A DNA stretch of 64,000 nucleotides. Origin: Diphasiastrum complanatum. Its lineage: Eukaryota > Streptophyta > Lycopodiopsida > Lycopodiales > Lycopodiaceae. The position numbers and the translations under genes are program-made. A model generated the notes under the pieces. It was not told where the DNA came from. It did no database searches and saw only the letters and a program-made list of their open reading frames with translations. The stretch is taken from the NCBI GenBank assembly GCA_029204225.1, contig CM055109.1:46004966-46068965 (forward strand), in the 5' to 3' direction. Positions 10,453-19,165 of this stretch are shown here, in pieces. Each line of letters starts with the position of its first letter. The first letter of the stretch is position 1.

Positions 10453-11115
10453 ATGGCATCAACACGTGGCGTCCTATTGAAGGAAAGAAAGGATCATGAG
10501 TGCAACCTTTGTGGCAAGGGAGAATATTTTTTCTCAAGATGCTACAAAAAAAAAACCAGTCCATCCAAGGAGAACCAAAGCAAGGGGGCCGAGGTGAAGG
10601 ATGGAGCTTCAAGTTCAAAATGCAAATACGAGAAGGACAAGTCCAAGGAAAGGTGTTTCCTTTGTGGAAAGGTGAATGAGGCTTGGAGTCTCACAAGGAC
10701 TTGCAAGATTTGTCTTCAAGAGTCCATCACAACACATGTCAAATCTTTTAAAATTTTTCATTTGGGAGTGCATTGTTTGGTTCAAGATGCAAAGATAGAT
10801 GTCACTTTCATGAAAGTAACTTGTGAAGAGGATCTTAAGGAGTCATCTCAAGGTTCAAATGTGCCAAGGATTGAGGAGGAGAATCCTTCTCAAGGTTCAA
10901 ATGTGCCAAGGATTGAGGAGGAGAGACCTTATCAATTCGTGATTCCAAAAAGAAACTCAAGAAATATGGTTGAGTCCATGTGGCTCACATTTCAAGGGAA
11001 AGATGAGCATATCTCATGTGGTATACATCTCATACTTACTTCTCTTATGTCATTTGATAAATCCATTTGCTTTAGTGAGACCATTGTATCTCCTCATGAA
11101 GGAACATGCACATGA
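10453..11115 (+). CDS. Chimeric gag-like ORF of non-autonomous copia A
   Basis: Open frame of 220 codons from ATG 10453; an upstream in-frame ATG at 10375 lies in the leader. It starts MASTRGVLL, comparable to the MASMGGFLL gag start of the other A copy, but jumps almost at once to zinc-knuckle sequence, so the Gag core is missing. There is a first knuckle, CNLCGKGEYFFSRC, with Tyr for His. A Lys/Ser-rich linker (EVKDGASSSK) follows, corresponding to EEKDGASTSK in copia F, then a second incomplete knuckle, CFLCGK. The rest matches no copia domain I know: HLGVHCLVQDAK, a duplicated GSNVPRIEEE and WLTFQGKDEH. There is no protease, integrase or RT. The element must have relied on enzymes supplied in trans. 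Whether the ORF is translated is unknown. Confidence 0.55.
   Translation: MASTRGVLLKERKDHECNLCGKGEYFFSRCYKKKTSPSKENQSKGAEVKDGASSSKCKYEKDKSKERCFLCGKVNEAWSLTRTCKICLQESITTHVKSFKIFHLGVHCLVQDAKIDVTFMKVTCEEDLKESSQGSNVPRIEEENPSQGSNVPRIEEERPYQFVIPKRNSRNMVESMWLTFQGKDEHISCGIHLILTSLMSFDKSICFSETIVSPHEGTCT
10846..10927 (+). repeat. 42-bp in-frame tandem duplication
   Basis: TCTCAAGGTTCAAATGTGCC and the following bases recur with a 42-bp period (10846-10887, 10888 to about 10927). This adds 14 residues to the A ORF without changing frame. Confidence 0.9.
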
Positions 11116-11388
11116 AGAAGGAGCAAGCCTCAAAGTCAAGCATCTACATGAAATTTGGAAGGAATCATTTTTGAAGATGCTAGGAAGGTGCAAAGCTCTC
11201 AAGCTCATCAAAGATGTCAACATCAACGAAGCACTATCATGGATATGGTGATTTCAGATCAACATCAAGCTCATTGGTTGATCTTCACACCTTTTGAACC
11301 AGCAAAGACCAATTCAGCCCATGGAGTCAAGTTCAAGATCATCATGTTTTCCATCAAGCTAGATTTACCAAGCTAGATTTTTGAGGAG
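11116..11388 (+). other. 3' internal region and polypurine tract of copia A
   Basis: No conserved coding. The sequence ends in GAGGAG (11383-11388) directly before the 3' LTR, the position of the plus-strand primer. A short direct repeat, CAAGCTAGATTT, occurs at about 11355 and 11370. Confidence 0.5.
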
Positions 11389-11805
11389 TGTGAAAAATGC
11401 AAAAATAAGCTTGGTAGAGGCCAAAAATCTTGTATATAGGATGATTACACATGTGTGGAGCCTGTTCCCACGTGTGAAAATAGTGAGACACCAATCTTGG
11501 TTTTGGAAGCAATTTTGAGTGATTCTCTCCATTTGTCTACATTTGTTTTGATTGTTTTGAGGTTCTATCAATGTGTGCTTGATTTTCAGGTTGGAGTCCG
11601 TACTCAGACAGTGTTTCACACGTGTGAAACCAGAAAGTACACTTACCTTCAATTAATGATTGTTCTTCTTAGGATTTTGTGTCTAGAATTGATCTAGATT
11701 GATCTTAATCTGAAGTAGATTGATAGATCAAGTAATCTGACAACCAATCCCTTTTGAGGATCAAATTAGGATCCACTCTTGGTCCTTTTTGTACTTTTTT
11801 GCACA
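11389..11805 (+). mobile_element. 3' LTR of copia A, internally deleted (417 bp)
   Basis: Runs from TGTGAAAAATGC to TTTTTTGCACA. Compared with the full inverted copy at 31880-32704 (825 bp), about 400 bp are missing near 11478. There, GTGTGAAA is joined to AGTGAGACACC, which are far apart in the full copy. The missing part includes the full copy's TATA box (32228-32237). CACACGTGTG lies at 11617-11626 within the 18-bp palindrome GTTTCACACGTGTGAAAC. The 5' LTR is truncated, so no target duplication can be checked. Confidence 0.85.
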
Positions 11806-12206
11806 AGCCAAAACATTGCAAATTTTTTTTTTCTGCAATTCTTCCCGTGATGGCAACAATTGCGGAAGTTTTTCGCAATTTTGTCCCCAATTTTTTGCAA
11901 TTTTCTCCACAATTTGCAATAATTTTCGCAATTTATGCCATGTCAAAAAATTGCGGAATTTTTTTCTGTAGTTTTGTCTGCGATTCCTACCACGACGGGA
12001 GAAATTGAGAAAATTTTTTTGCAATTTTTTCTACAATTTCAATCGCGAAATTTTTTTCGCAATTTCTGCCATGGCCTAAATATTGCAAAAAAAAAAATCC
12101 GCAATTTTGTCTGCAATTTTTACCACGATGAGAAAAATTGCGAAAAACTTTCTACAGCTTTTTTGCAATTTCTGTCGCTGAAATATTTTTTTGCAATTTC
12201 TACCAC
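11806..12206. repeat. AT-rich tandem repeat array built on TTGCAATTT / CGCAATTT
   Basis: About three degenerate units of 130-145 bp, anchored at CCGTGATGG (11845), CCACGACGG (11990) and CCACGATGA (12123). Each unit holds several GCAATTTT, GCGGAA and long T-run blocks. The six-frame 'proteins' here are Phe/Asn-rich by-products of the repeat. It begins directly after the A 3' LTR terminus and ends where copia H-like gag begins. Confidence 0.75.
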
Positions 12207-12278
12207 TAACAACTGATCCATTAAAGATTTAAAGTTGTTGATGTGAGAAGTGATGGCTGTAGAATCAGCCATACCAGT
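12207..12278 (-). pseudogene. Copia H-like gag scrap
   Basis: Minus-strand sequence reads TAITSHINNFKSLMDQLL. It is nearly the same as the copia H gag at about 40078-40145 (SHINNFKSFMDQLL). Too short to carry function. Confidence 0.8.
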
Positions 12279-13137
12279 TTGAGTCTGCAAAACTACTTAA
12301 GGGAACTGCCCATAGGCAAAATTTGTCCCAGACCATAACTGCCACATAACAGTTTCAGTTGAAGGACACTCAAAGGTGAAGGTCAGATGTTCGACGACTG
12401 AAGGAGCTCAAAGATGAAGGTCAGATGTTCGAAGATTGAAGGAGCTCAAAGGTGAAGGTGAAGCCCGAACAAGACACGAAGCCGAACAACACTTGAAGAT
12501 TGAAAGGCGATGGATCTTCATGCTAAGTACAACCAAGATCAAGCAAGTACCAGGAGGAGAATCTCCTTCACGAATGATGCTGATGGAATTTGGAACACCA
12601 TTGGAACGTAGGCTAACCATCCGTTCTTGTAATCAGAGATAAGCTTAAACCTTTTTCTCTCTATCTATATAAACAAATCAAACATGAGAGAATTGGTTGA
12701 ACATCAAATTGGTTGAATACCAATGTGAGCTAGGCATAGAACTACCAGCTGATGTCCAAGAAGTCCGCTAGTAAGAGAGACGATCTGACATTATTCATGA
12801 GAGACATAGCTTCTCTTGCAGCGACACGCTGTGTGAGTTTGTCACACATCGCTCTTACAAGAAAGGATCATTGATAATATAGTAGCTTAAATGCACATGT
12901 AGTTTTAACTTGAATAAACTCAAACGCTTGGATGTCTGATTATTGTCTATACACATTCAGCTGTTTATTCTTTATTTCGCACACTGGTTCATCTTTGTCG
13001 AATGCTTAAACAAATTACAATGTAGGTCACAGTGTCTATCTACACCTTGGCGAATTGTAGATCTGATCTAGCAAGCAGTAGTTGGCAGACAGAATCGAAT
13101 TCCATCCGGGTTGTTTTCACATCAACAATGGTATAAG
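12279..13137 (+). mobile_element. Probable 5' LTR of copia B
   Basis: Sequence between the gag scrap and the PBS at 13139, ending ATCAACA. It carries a TATA box (CTATATAAA at 12665-12673). Repeated GAAGGAGCTCAAAG/GGTCAGATGTTCGA blocks at 12380-12460 are a short internal duplication. The left terminus is not fixed because no second copy exists in the window. Confidence 0.45.
12665..12673 (+). promoter_or_regulatory. TATA box in the probable copia B LTR
   Basis: CTATATAAA in a CT-rich context, about 465 bp before the PBS; a plausible Pol II core promoter for the element. Confidence 0.45.
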
Positions 13138-13138
13138 A

Positions 13139-13150
13139 GCTGTAGAGGTT
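13139..13150 (+). other. Primer binding site of copia B
   Basis: TGGTATAAGAGC, one base away from TGGTATCAGAGC, 2 bp after the presumed LTR end. Confidence 0.7.
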
Positions 13151-13349
13151 CGTTGAAGAGAGTGAACACGAACTGTTTATGTTTCGTGCTTGAACCCTGC
13201 ACGCTCCTATCAGAGCGCTGATATAGCTTCAGAGCTATTAGATCCAAGAGAACATTCGGAACAAGAAACCAGATAATAAGTTGAAAAACACAGTTCACAA
13301 CAATAGCATTTATAAGCAGCATACAATCGAAGATCTGCACAATCCTCGA

Positions 13350-13804
13350 CTCAGCTAGGTCTAACTTCCTAGCATGGAAGGTGAAGACCTCTCATCTTAA
13401 AAGGAGAAGGGCTATGGCCCTGGGTAAACGGCACCGAAGAAATGCCTACAACCACCGACAAAGTGCTATGAGAATGGAGAGAAAAGAACGATAAGGCAGT
13501 AGCCATGTTGTCTTCATCCATCGAAGATAGCTTGACACTTGACCTCACGACATTGTCTAATGCAAGAGAGATGTGGAATACATTGCTTACCAGGTTCCAA
13601 ATGAAATCATGCAGCCAAATAATGCTTCTTGAAGATCAGTTGAGAAATCTACGATGGGATGGCAAAGACCTCACATCCTTTATCAGAAAGATAAAGGATC
13701 TATTACTTTTGTTACACAATGTCGAAACAGATAATGCCATGTCAACAGAAAAGTAGTCACCTATTTGCTATGATATCAACAGAGAAGCAACTCACCTATT
13801 TGAC
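13350..13804 (+). pseudogene. Copia B gag remnant (N-terminal half)
   Basis: After the leader, FLAWKVKTS (near 13365-13400) begins a broken gag. The open part 13505-13756 reads AMLSSSIEDSLTL, SNAREMWNTLLTRFQ, LEDQLRNLRWDGKDL and FIRKIKDLLLLLHNV, the copia Gag core. It stops at 13754-13756 in TEK-stop. About 37 bp later the same words reappear (ACAGAGAAGCAACTCACCTA versus ACAGAAAAGTAGTCACCTAT), a small tandem duplication in which the second copy has the undamaged codon. The continuation is the inverted repeat described next. Confidence 0.75.
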
Positions 13805-13840
13805 TTGATAATGTAGTGAAGCAGCAGACCTTTCTTGTGG

Positions 13841-14365
13841 CAATGGATACATTTAATCTTCGAATTCAGCCAAGACGAATCGATTGCGTGTCCTTCGTGT
13901 TTGCATCTCACGCATATCCTCCTTTCGTTGTCCTGCTGTCTTGGCTTTTCTTTGTTCTTACATTTGCCTTTGGTGGCTCCGTCTGTTTGCTGATCTTGAT
14001 CCTACTTTCAATCTGATTCTCTCTAAGGCTTAAACTGTTTCTTCAACTTCTCCTTGTTGCTATAGAGAGCCTGATCAGAGGCGTCCTTGTATCAGCAAAG
14101 AAACAGCTCACCTATCACAAGGATGCCTCTAATCAGGCTCTCTACACCAACAAGGAGAAGCGAAGAAATAGTTCAAGCCTAAGAGGGAGTCAAATCGAAA
14201 GCAGAATCAAGATCAGCAAATAGAGAGAGCCACCAAAGGCAAATGGAAGAACAAAAAAAAGCCAAGACAACAGGATAGCGAAAGGAAGACATGCATGAGA
14301 TGCAAACACAAAGGACACACAATCGATTCATGTTGGTTGAATCTGAAGATCAAATGTGTCCATTG
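13841..14365. repeat. Long inverted repeat of copia gag sequence: two ~250-bp arms, 26-bp loop
   Basis: Arm 1 (13841-14090) reversed matches arm 2 (14117-14365) over its full length with scattered mismatches; the spacer is 14091-14116. Both arms encode the Gag linker and zinc knuckle, on opposite strands. In arm 2 (plus) the knuckle is CMRCKHKGHTIDSC, a perfect CX2CX4HX4C near 14294-14335. In arm 1 (minus) it is CVRCKHEGHAIDSS, with the last Cys lost. A transcript across this would fold into a hairpin of roughly 250 bp. Upstream gag (13505-13804) is the same orientation as arm 2. Confidence 0.9.
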
Positions 14366-14480
14366 TATTAGATTTCTTATGCTCAGTCTTAGAAATCATT
14401 AAGTAATGAGCATCTTGAAAATTGAAGGCCAACAGCATGATTTCGGACCTTCACATTTTTTCCCTTTAAGTTTTTCTCTT
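14366..14480. other. Short spacer after the inverted repeat
   Basis: No feature recognised. Confidence 0.3.
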
Positions 14481-14934
14481 TATGTCTTAAACGATTTAAG
14501 GCACCTTTGCTTTTTTGCCTTCTTCGCCCTTTTTTGTGCCTTTACAAAAAATGCGACACACTGGCCAGAATGACTTAGAAACCATTTCTGGACCACCTTC
14601 GTCTTTTTCGCCTTTTTTGCCTCTTTGCAAAAAATGCGACAAAGTACCTAGAATGTCCTAAAACCACTTTAAGACACCTTCGCCCTTTTCGATGTCTTAA
14701 AACTAAGGTACCTTCGTCTTCTTTGTTGCCTTTAGTCTAAGGCACCTTTGCCTTCTTCGCTGCCTTCAGTATAAGGCACTTTTCGGCTTCTTCTCCTTTT
14801 TTGGCTTCTTCGCTGTCTTAAATCTAAGGGCACCTTCAAGATTTACACACCTTAAGTCTAAGGGCACCTTCAGGATTTGCATACCTTCAGTCTAACGGGC
14901 ACCTTCAGGTTTTTCGGGTTTTTCGCATTTTTGC
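14481..14934. repeat. Degenerate tandem repeats of TCTAAGGCACCTTCG / TTCGCC type
   Basis: At least eight degenerate copies of (T)CTAAG(G)GCACCTTC, each followed by CTTCTTCGC- or TTTTCGCC-type sequence. The left half has a longer unit. CAAAAAATGCGACA at about 14545 and again 83-84 bp later is followed by AGAATG(A/T)C, (C/A)CACTTT-like and ACCTTCG. No coding meaning. Confidence 0.65.
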
Positions 14935-15080
14935 TACATTGGCAGACCGACGTCGCCAACTTATCACCAACCCGAAAAGTCTTGAGAAACAAATATCCTA
15001 AGGGCGGTTACCAACTTTTGTATAGATGCAAAATTGGAGTGAATGGTAGTTAAGGCATGAGATATTTTTCTCTCAACAAT

Positions 15081-15095
15081 TGTATATATATATAC
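15081..15095 (+). promoter_or_regulatory. TATA box of probable copia C LTR
   Basis: TATATATATATAC about 300 bp before the PBS, directly followed by the hairpin. A start site 25-35 bp downstream would fall inside the first hairpin arm. Confidence 0.5.
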
Positions 15096-15152
15096 TAACT
15101 GAATCAAGCTATGTAAGTGTTAATTGAACACTTACATAGCTTGATTCAGTTA
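15096..15152. repeat. Perfect inverted repeat: 26-bp arms, 5-bp loop
   Basis: Arm 1, 15096-15121 (starts TAACTGAATCAAGC), is perfectly complementary to arm 2, 15127-15152 (ends GCTTGATTCAGTTA); the loop is AATTG. No mismatch in 26 bp. Confidence 0.95.
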
Positions 15153-15390
15153 TCTGTAGCCAGCGTTATCACGCACAGCAAGCTGAAGTTATCACTTCAA
15201 GCTATTGTACTCATTGTTGATATTAATCAGAGTGTAATTTTTGTCTCACTACTATGTCGTTCATTTGTGCATTCTGTATAAATTCTTCTACTTAAATAAT
15301 TCTATTGCTAATTGTTGCGTTTTTGTTCCTACACGCCACGCTCAATCCTCGAGCTTCCGCTGCTGCTCACGCCCATGCGATTTTATGACA

Positions 15391-15403
15391 TGGAATCAGA
15401 GCG
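15391..15403 (+). other. Primer binding site of copia C
   Basis: TGGAATCAGAGCG, a variant of the TGGTATCAGAGC plant copia site, right after the terminal ACA of the presumed LTR. Confidence 0.7.
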
Positions 15404-15559
15404 GGCATTTTAGTAATCTACATTTCTACTGCAGATTATCAGTCTTGTTTCTATCAAGACATCCTTCTAGCAAATGCGCAGCCAACAATATTCAAACAAT
15501 CGTTGTATGCACTTAATAGTTTAATTGATGTATCTTCAAGTGCACAAAATGCCTTGGAA

Positions 15560-16458
15560 TCCATGGCTTGGCATGTTTCTACCAACGATCTCTCATTGAC
15601 AAACTCGATGACATAACTACCATCTCTGAAAATTTAAAATGAAGGTTATATTTCTAGCCAAGGAATTGTGGGACATCGTTGATGGCATAGAGCTCAAACA
15701 GAAGGTGGTGCAGCTGTCATCACCAAGTGGAGACTGAGAGATGGCAAAGCATTTGCCATGATCACCCTCAACATCAAGGATACTCAGATTAGCCACATAG
15801 GTGTTGTTCAGACCGCTAAGGATGCATGGGACATCCTAGCAACTCTCTACGACATTAGAGACATTACATCCAAGCTCCATCTGAGCAAGAAATTCTTCAC
15901 CCTCAGAATGTATGAATCAGATAGTGTCTCGAGTCACCTCAACACTTTCAAGAACCTTATGGAGTAGATGACTACAACCAGCTCAGTCATAGAAGCTTCC
16001 GATGCACTCATGACTCTATTATCGAGTCTACCTAAAGCCTACAAAAATTGGATGATGGCATTTCTACCCAGGAGCACCTCACTCTATCAAGAGTAATCTC
16101 ACTGCTCCTACAAGAGGAGATCAGAAGACCAACATTCTCCTCAGGCTCAAGATCGGATCCACAAGCTATGTATTAAAAAAATCAGAAGTTTAGATCCAAG
16201 AGATCTACAAAGTCAGGCTCTACTGACAAGAAGTCTAGACCAAATTATGGTTCAAGATCGAATTCAAGCTCTTCATCATTCCAACCAGTGCAGAAACTTT
16301 TCTGCAGATACTGTAAGAGGACTGGCCATGAAATCAAGAACTGCCAAACTTTGAAGTACAACAACGAAAAGAAGAAGCAATTCCAACAACAAGCACATAG
16401 TACTACGACCAGTCACTCAAATCAGCAACACGAAGGAGAAGATGAAGCAGCTTCATGA
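15560..16458 (+). pseudogene. Copia C gag
   Basis: Broken frames covering Gag: ELWDIVDGIE near 15665, AMITLNIKDTQISHIG (15755 onward), TAKDAWDILATLYD, LHLSKKFFTLRM, HLNTFKNLME-stop, then LLSSLPKAYKNW. A clean zinc knuckle, CRYCKRTGHEIKNC, starts near 16302, followed by a Gln/Lys-rich tail. At least one in-frame stop (15965-15967) and frameshifts near 16060 and 16458. Gag packages element RNA. The relative in H has the same knuckle with its first Cys lost. Confidence 0.85.
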
Positions 16459-17740
16459 CCAAAGAAGGAGAACAATATGATATCGATTCCTGGTACCTAG
16501 ATTCCGGAGCAACTCAACACATGACTCACCATCACGACTGGTTCAAGGACTTTAAGTCATTCACCCACTCTCGAGTTGTGCAACTGGGAGAAAACTCATC
16601 ACATAAAATCGGAGGTGAAGGAACAGTTAGAGTTGAATTCAAAAGAGATGAGGTCAAGTTGATGTCCAACGTTCTCCACATTCCAAATTTGACCAAGAAT
16701 CTGCTCTCAGTTAGCAAAATCACCGATTCAGGTCGGAGGGTCAAATTTGATATGGATGGCTGCACAATTCTTGTCAAATCCCGGAAGGTGCTAGCCTATA
16801 GAAGAATAAACAGTTATCTTTACAAACTCAACCATTGATATTCTTCTAACAGTCAAGCTCTTCACACAGCCACTTCTGAATCAACTAATATGTTGTGGCA
16901 TTTCAGACTAGGCCACCTTAACTACAACAGAATTCAGCAAATGTCAGCTCAGAGCTAGTACAAAATTTGTCGATAGTAAGCAAGCCAACTTCTCCATGCG
17001 AAAGCTGTATTATTAGCAAGCATGCAAGGAGTCCCTTCAGTTTAGACCAGTTCATACATCCAAGGGCTTGCTTGACCTTGTACACAACGACATTTGTGGC
17101 CCAATGCAGATTGCTTCCATAGGAGGAGCTCTCTATTTCCTAACCTTCATCGATGACTTCTCTCGAAGGACTGCAACCTACCATATGAAAAATGAATCCG
17201 GAGCATTCAAGTTCTTCAACCAGTTCAAGGCATCTGCAGAAAACCAGACCCAGAGGAAGATCAAGGCCCTGCGCACAGATGGAGGGGGAGAGTACATCTC
17301 CACAAAATTCAAGGAGTTCTACAAGGCCAACGAGATACTTCAACAATACACAACCAACTACTCACCTCAGTCCAATGGTGTAGCTGAGCAGAAGAACCGG
17401 ACACTCATCAAAAGTGCCAAGAGCATGATGGTCCATGTCTCTCTTCCAAGGAAATTCTGGGTAGAAGTTGTTACTACAGCTGTCTACTTGCATAATCGAT
17501 CCATCAACAAAGCCCTGAATAGCAAGACACCTTATGAGGTGTGGACATGATCAAAACCATCATTCAAACATATTCGAGTGATCTTCATCGGCTATTCCTC
17601 AGACCACAAGGCATACAAGCTCTACAATCTGGATACCAAGAAGGCATCCACCAGTAGAGATGTCATTTTTGTGGAAGACCAGTTCATCGACCACAAAGGG
17701 AAAGCCACTGATAATTCAGATCCATAGATTGAGCAACCAG
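16459..17740 (+). pseudogene. Copia C protease and integrase
   Basis: Frame 16455-16838 holds the aspartic protease (WYLDSGATQHMTHHHDW, then PNLTKNLLSVSKI) and the start of the integrase N-terminal domain (LWHFRLGHLN near 16890). A frameshift precedes CESCIISKHARS (about 16995), completing the HHCC zinc site. The catalytic core, 17068-17550, keeps all three acidic residues in LDLVHNDICGPM, LRTDGGGEY and QSNGVAEQKNRT. A stop at 17548-17550 ends it; the following 190 bp reads FIGYSSDHKAYKLYN, the integrase C-terminal region, in a shifted frame. The enzyme would insert cDNA into the genome. Inactive here. Confidence 0.9.
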
Positions 17741-18960
17741 TCAATGTCGATCCAGAGATGCAACTGCTGAATAATGACGATGACTCAAACAACGAGTTAG
17801 AACCTCAACAATTCAACCCACATCAGAGGATCGAAGTTCAACCCAGAAGGTCGAACATGTCCAGACAATTTCCATCCATATTTATAGATGATCCAGCTTG
17901 TTACATTGTGCAAGAACCAACCACCATTTTTGAGGCAATGTCTACTACTGCTGCTGACCAGTGGAAAGCAATGATGGACACTAAATTCGATTCTCTTATG
18001 GAGAATCAAACATGGACACTCACTGAGCTGCAAAGGATAGAAAACCAATTCCATGCAAATGGATATTCAAGGCAAAATACAGCGTTGAAGTAAGACTAAA
18101 TCGTTACAAGGCCAAGCTAGTTGCCAAAAACTTTTCTCAGATTCTAGACTTGGATTATTCAGAAACCTTTAGCCCAGTCGTCAAATATGCATCGATTTGT
18201 CTACTCCTCTCCTTTACAGCCGCGACAGACCTTGAAGTCTACCAGATGGATGTCCAGACTGCTTTCCTCAATGGAACCATCGAAGAGGAGATCTACATGA
18301 CACAGCCAGAGGGATACAAACTCAATGACAAGCAACAACACCCTGTATGCAAAATTCACAAGGTGCTCTATGGGCTGAAACAATCACCCGGAGCTTGGTT
18401 TTAGAAGATCAATGCATTTCTGATAGAGAATGGTTTCATTCCAAACTCAGTAGACTCAAATGTCTATTTCAAGTCTGTATTAGATTACTTCATCATCATC
18501 ACTCTCTACGTAGATGATACACTCTTATTCAATAGTAATCTGAATCTGATGAAGGATACAAAATGCATGCTGGCCCAGGAATACAAGATGACTAACATGA
18601 GTCTAGTCCACTATTGTCTCAAAATCCAAATTCAACGAGATCGACCCAGCAGACTGACCTTTATCAGTCAACAACGATATCTCAACATCGTGTTGAAAAA
18701 ATATGGATTGGCCAACTGCAAACCCAGTCTCTTTCCACTCGACCCTGAACTAAAGCTATCAAAGGAATAGTCTCCTCAAACTGAGGTAGAAAATGAGGAG
18801 ATGAAGCGTACCCATTTCAATCCATCATCGGCTCACTGATGTACACAATGATCTGCACTCAACCAGACCTTGCATATTCGATCAATACACTCAACCAGTT
18901 CCTATCAAATCCAGGCGTAGCTCATTGGAAAGCGCTAACAAAGGTCATGAAGTACATCAA
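17741..18960 (+). pseudogene. Copia C reverse transcriptase and start of RNase H
   Basis: 17758-18093 is the linker and RT N-terminus (WKAMMDTKFDSLMENQTW). A frameshift follows, then YKAKLVAKNFSQ, DYSETFSPVVKYASI, QMDVQTAFLNGTIEEEIYM and LYGLKQSPGAW, up to a TAG near 18402. The catalytic YVDD is at 18507-18518. 18549-18770 covers the RT thumb; then SIIGSLMYTMICTQPDLAYS and LSNPGVAHWKALTKVM. The copy ends abruptly near 18960, where minus-strand copia D sequence begins. RNase H proper and the 3' LTR are missing. Confidence 0.9.
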
Positions 18961-19165
18961 CATCAAGAACGTTAGATCGATCCACAACGTCATCACTTGA
19001 AGACACCTTAATATTTCCCTCATAAAAAATGACATCTTTACCAATAATCACCCACCTTATTAGTAGAAGGAATGTAAACCTTGTCCGAATATGAAAATCC
19101 AAATAAGTTAGATGATGATCCCTCATACAATATGCCAAAATCTCGAGTTCCCATGGTATACCTCA
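18961..19165 (-). pseudogene. Copia D mosaic end: RNase H start fused to integrase C-terminal segment
   Basis: Reading the minus strand from 19165: WKLGK continues with TRDFGILYEGSSSNLFGF and SYSD, the start of RNase H as in copia I (RDFGILYGGTTPNLCGF). It then switches within one codon to KVYIPSTNKV and a VIFYEGN(I)KVSSS-like segment. Those words normally lie about 1.2 kb earlier in pol (19140 versus 20430-20380). The segment ends at the junction with copia C, inside a shared TACATCAACATCAA. Confidence 0.8.

Larger units (their letters stand above)
14935..15390 (+). mobile_element. Probable 5' LTR end and leader of copia C
   Basis: The sequence directly before the PBS at 15391 ends ATTTTATGACA. 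It carries a TATATATATATAC box at 15081-15095 and a perfect hairpin at 15096-15152. No second LTR copy is present, so the left edge is unknown. Confidence 0.45.

Noticed and set aside
11754-12216. Several overlapping open frames on both strands, Phe/Asn-rich.
   Set aside because: They arise from the T-rich tandem array and match nothing; all frames are open for the same compositional reason.
16532-17346. Minus-strand ORFs over the copia C protease and integrase.
   Set aside because: Antisense shadows of well-supported domains.
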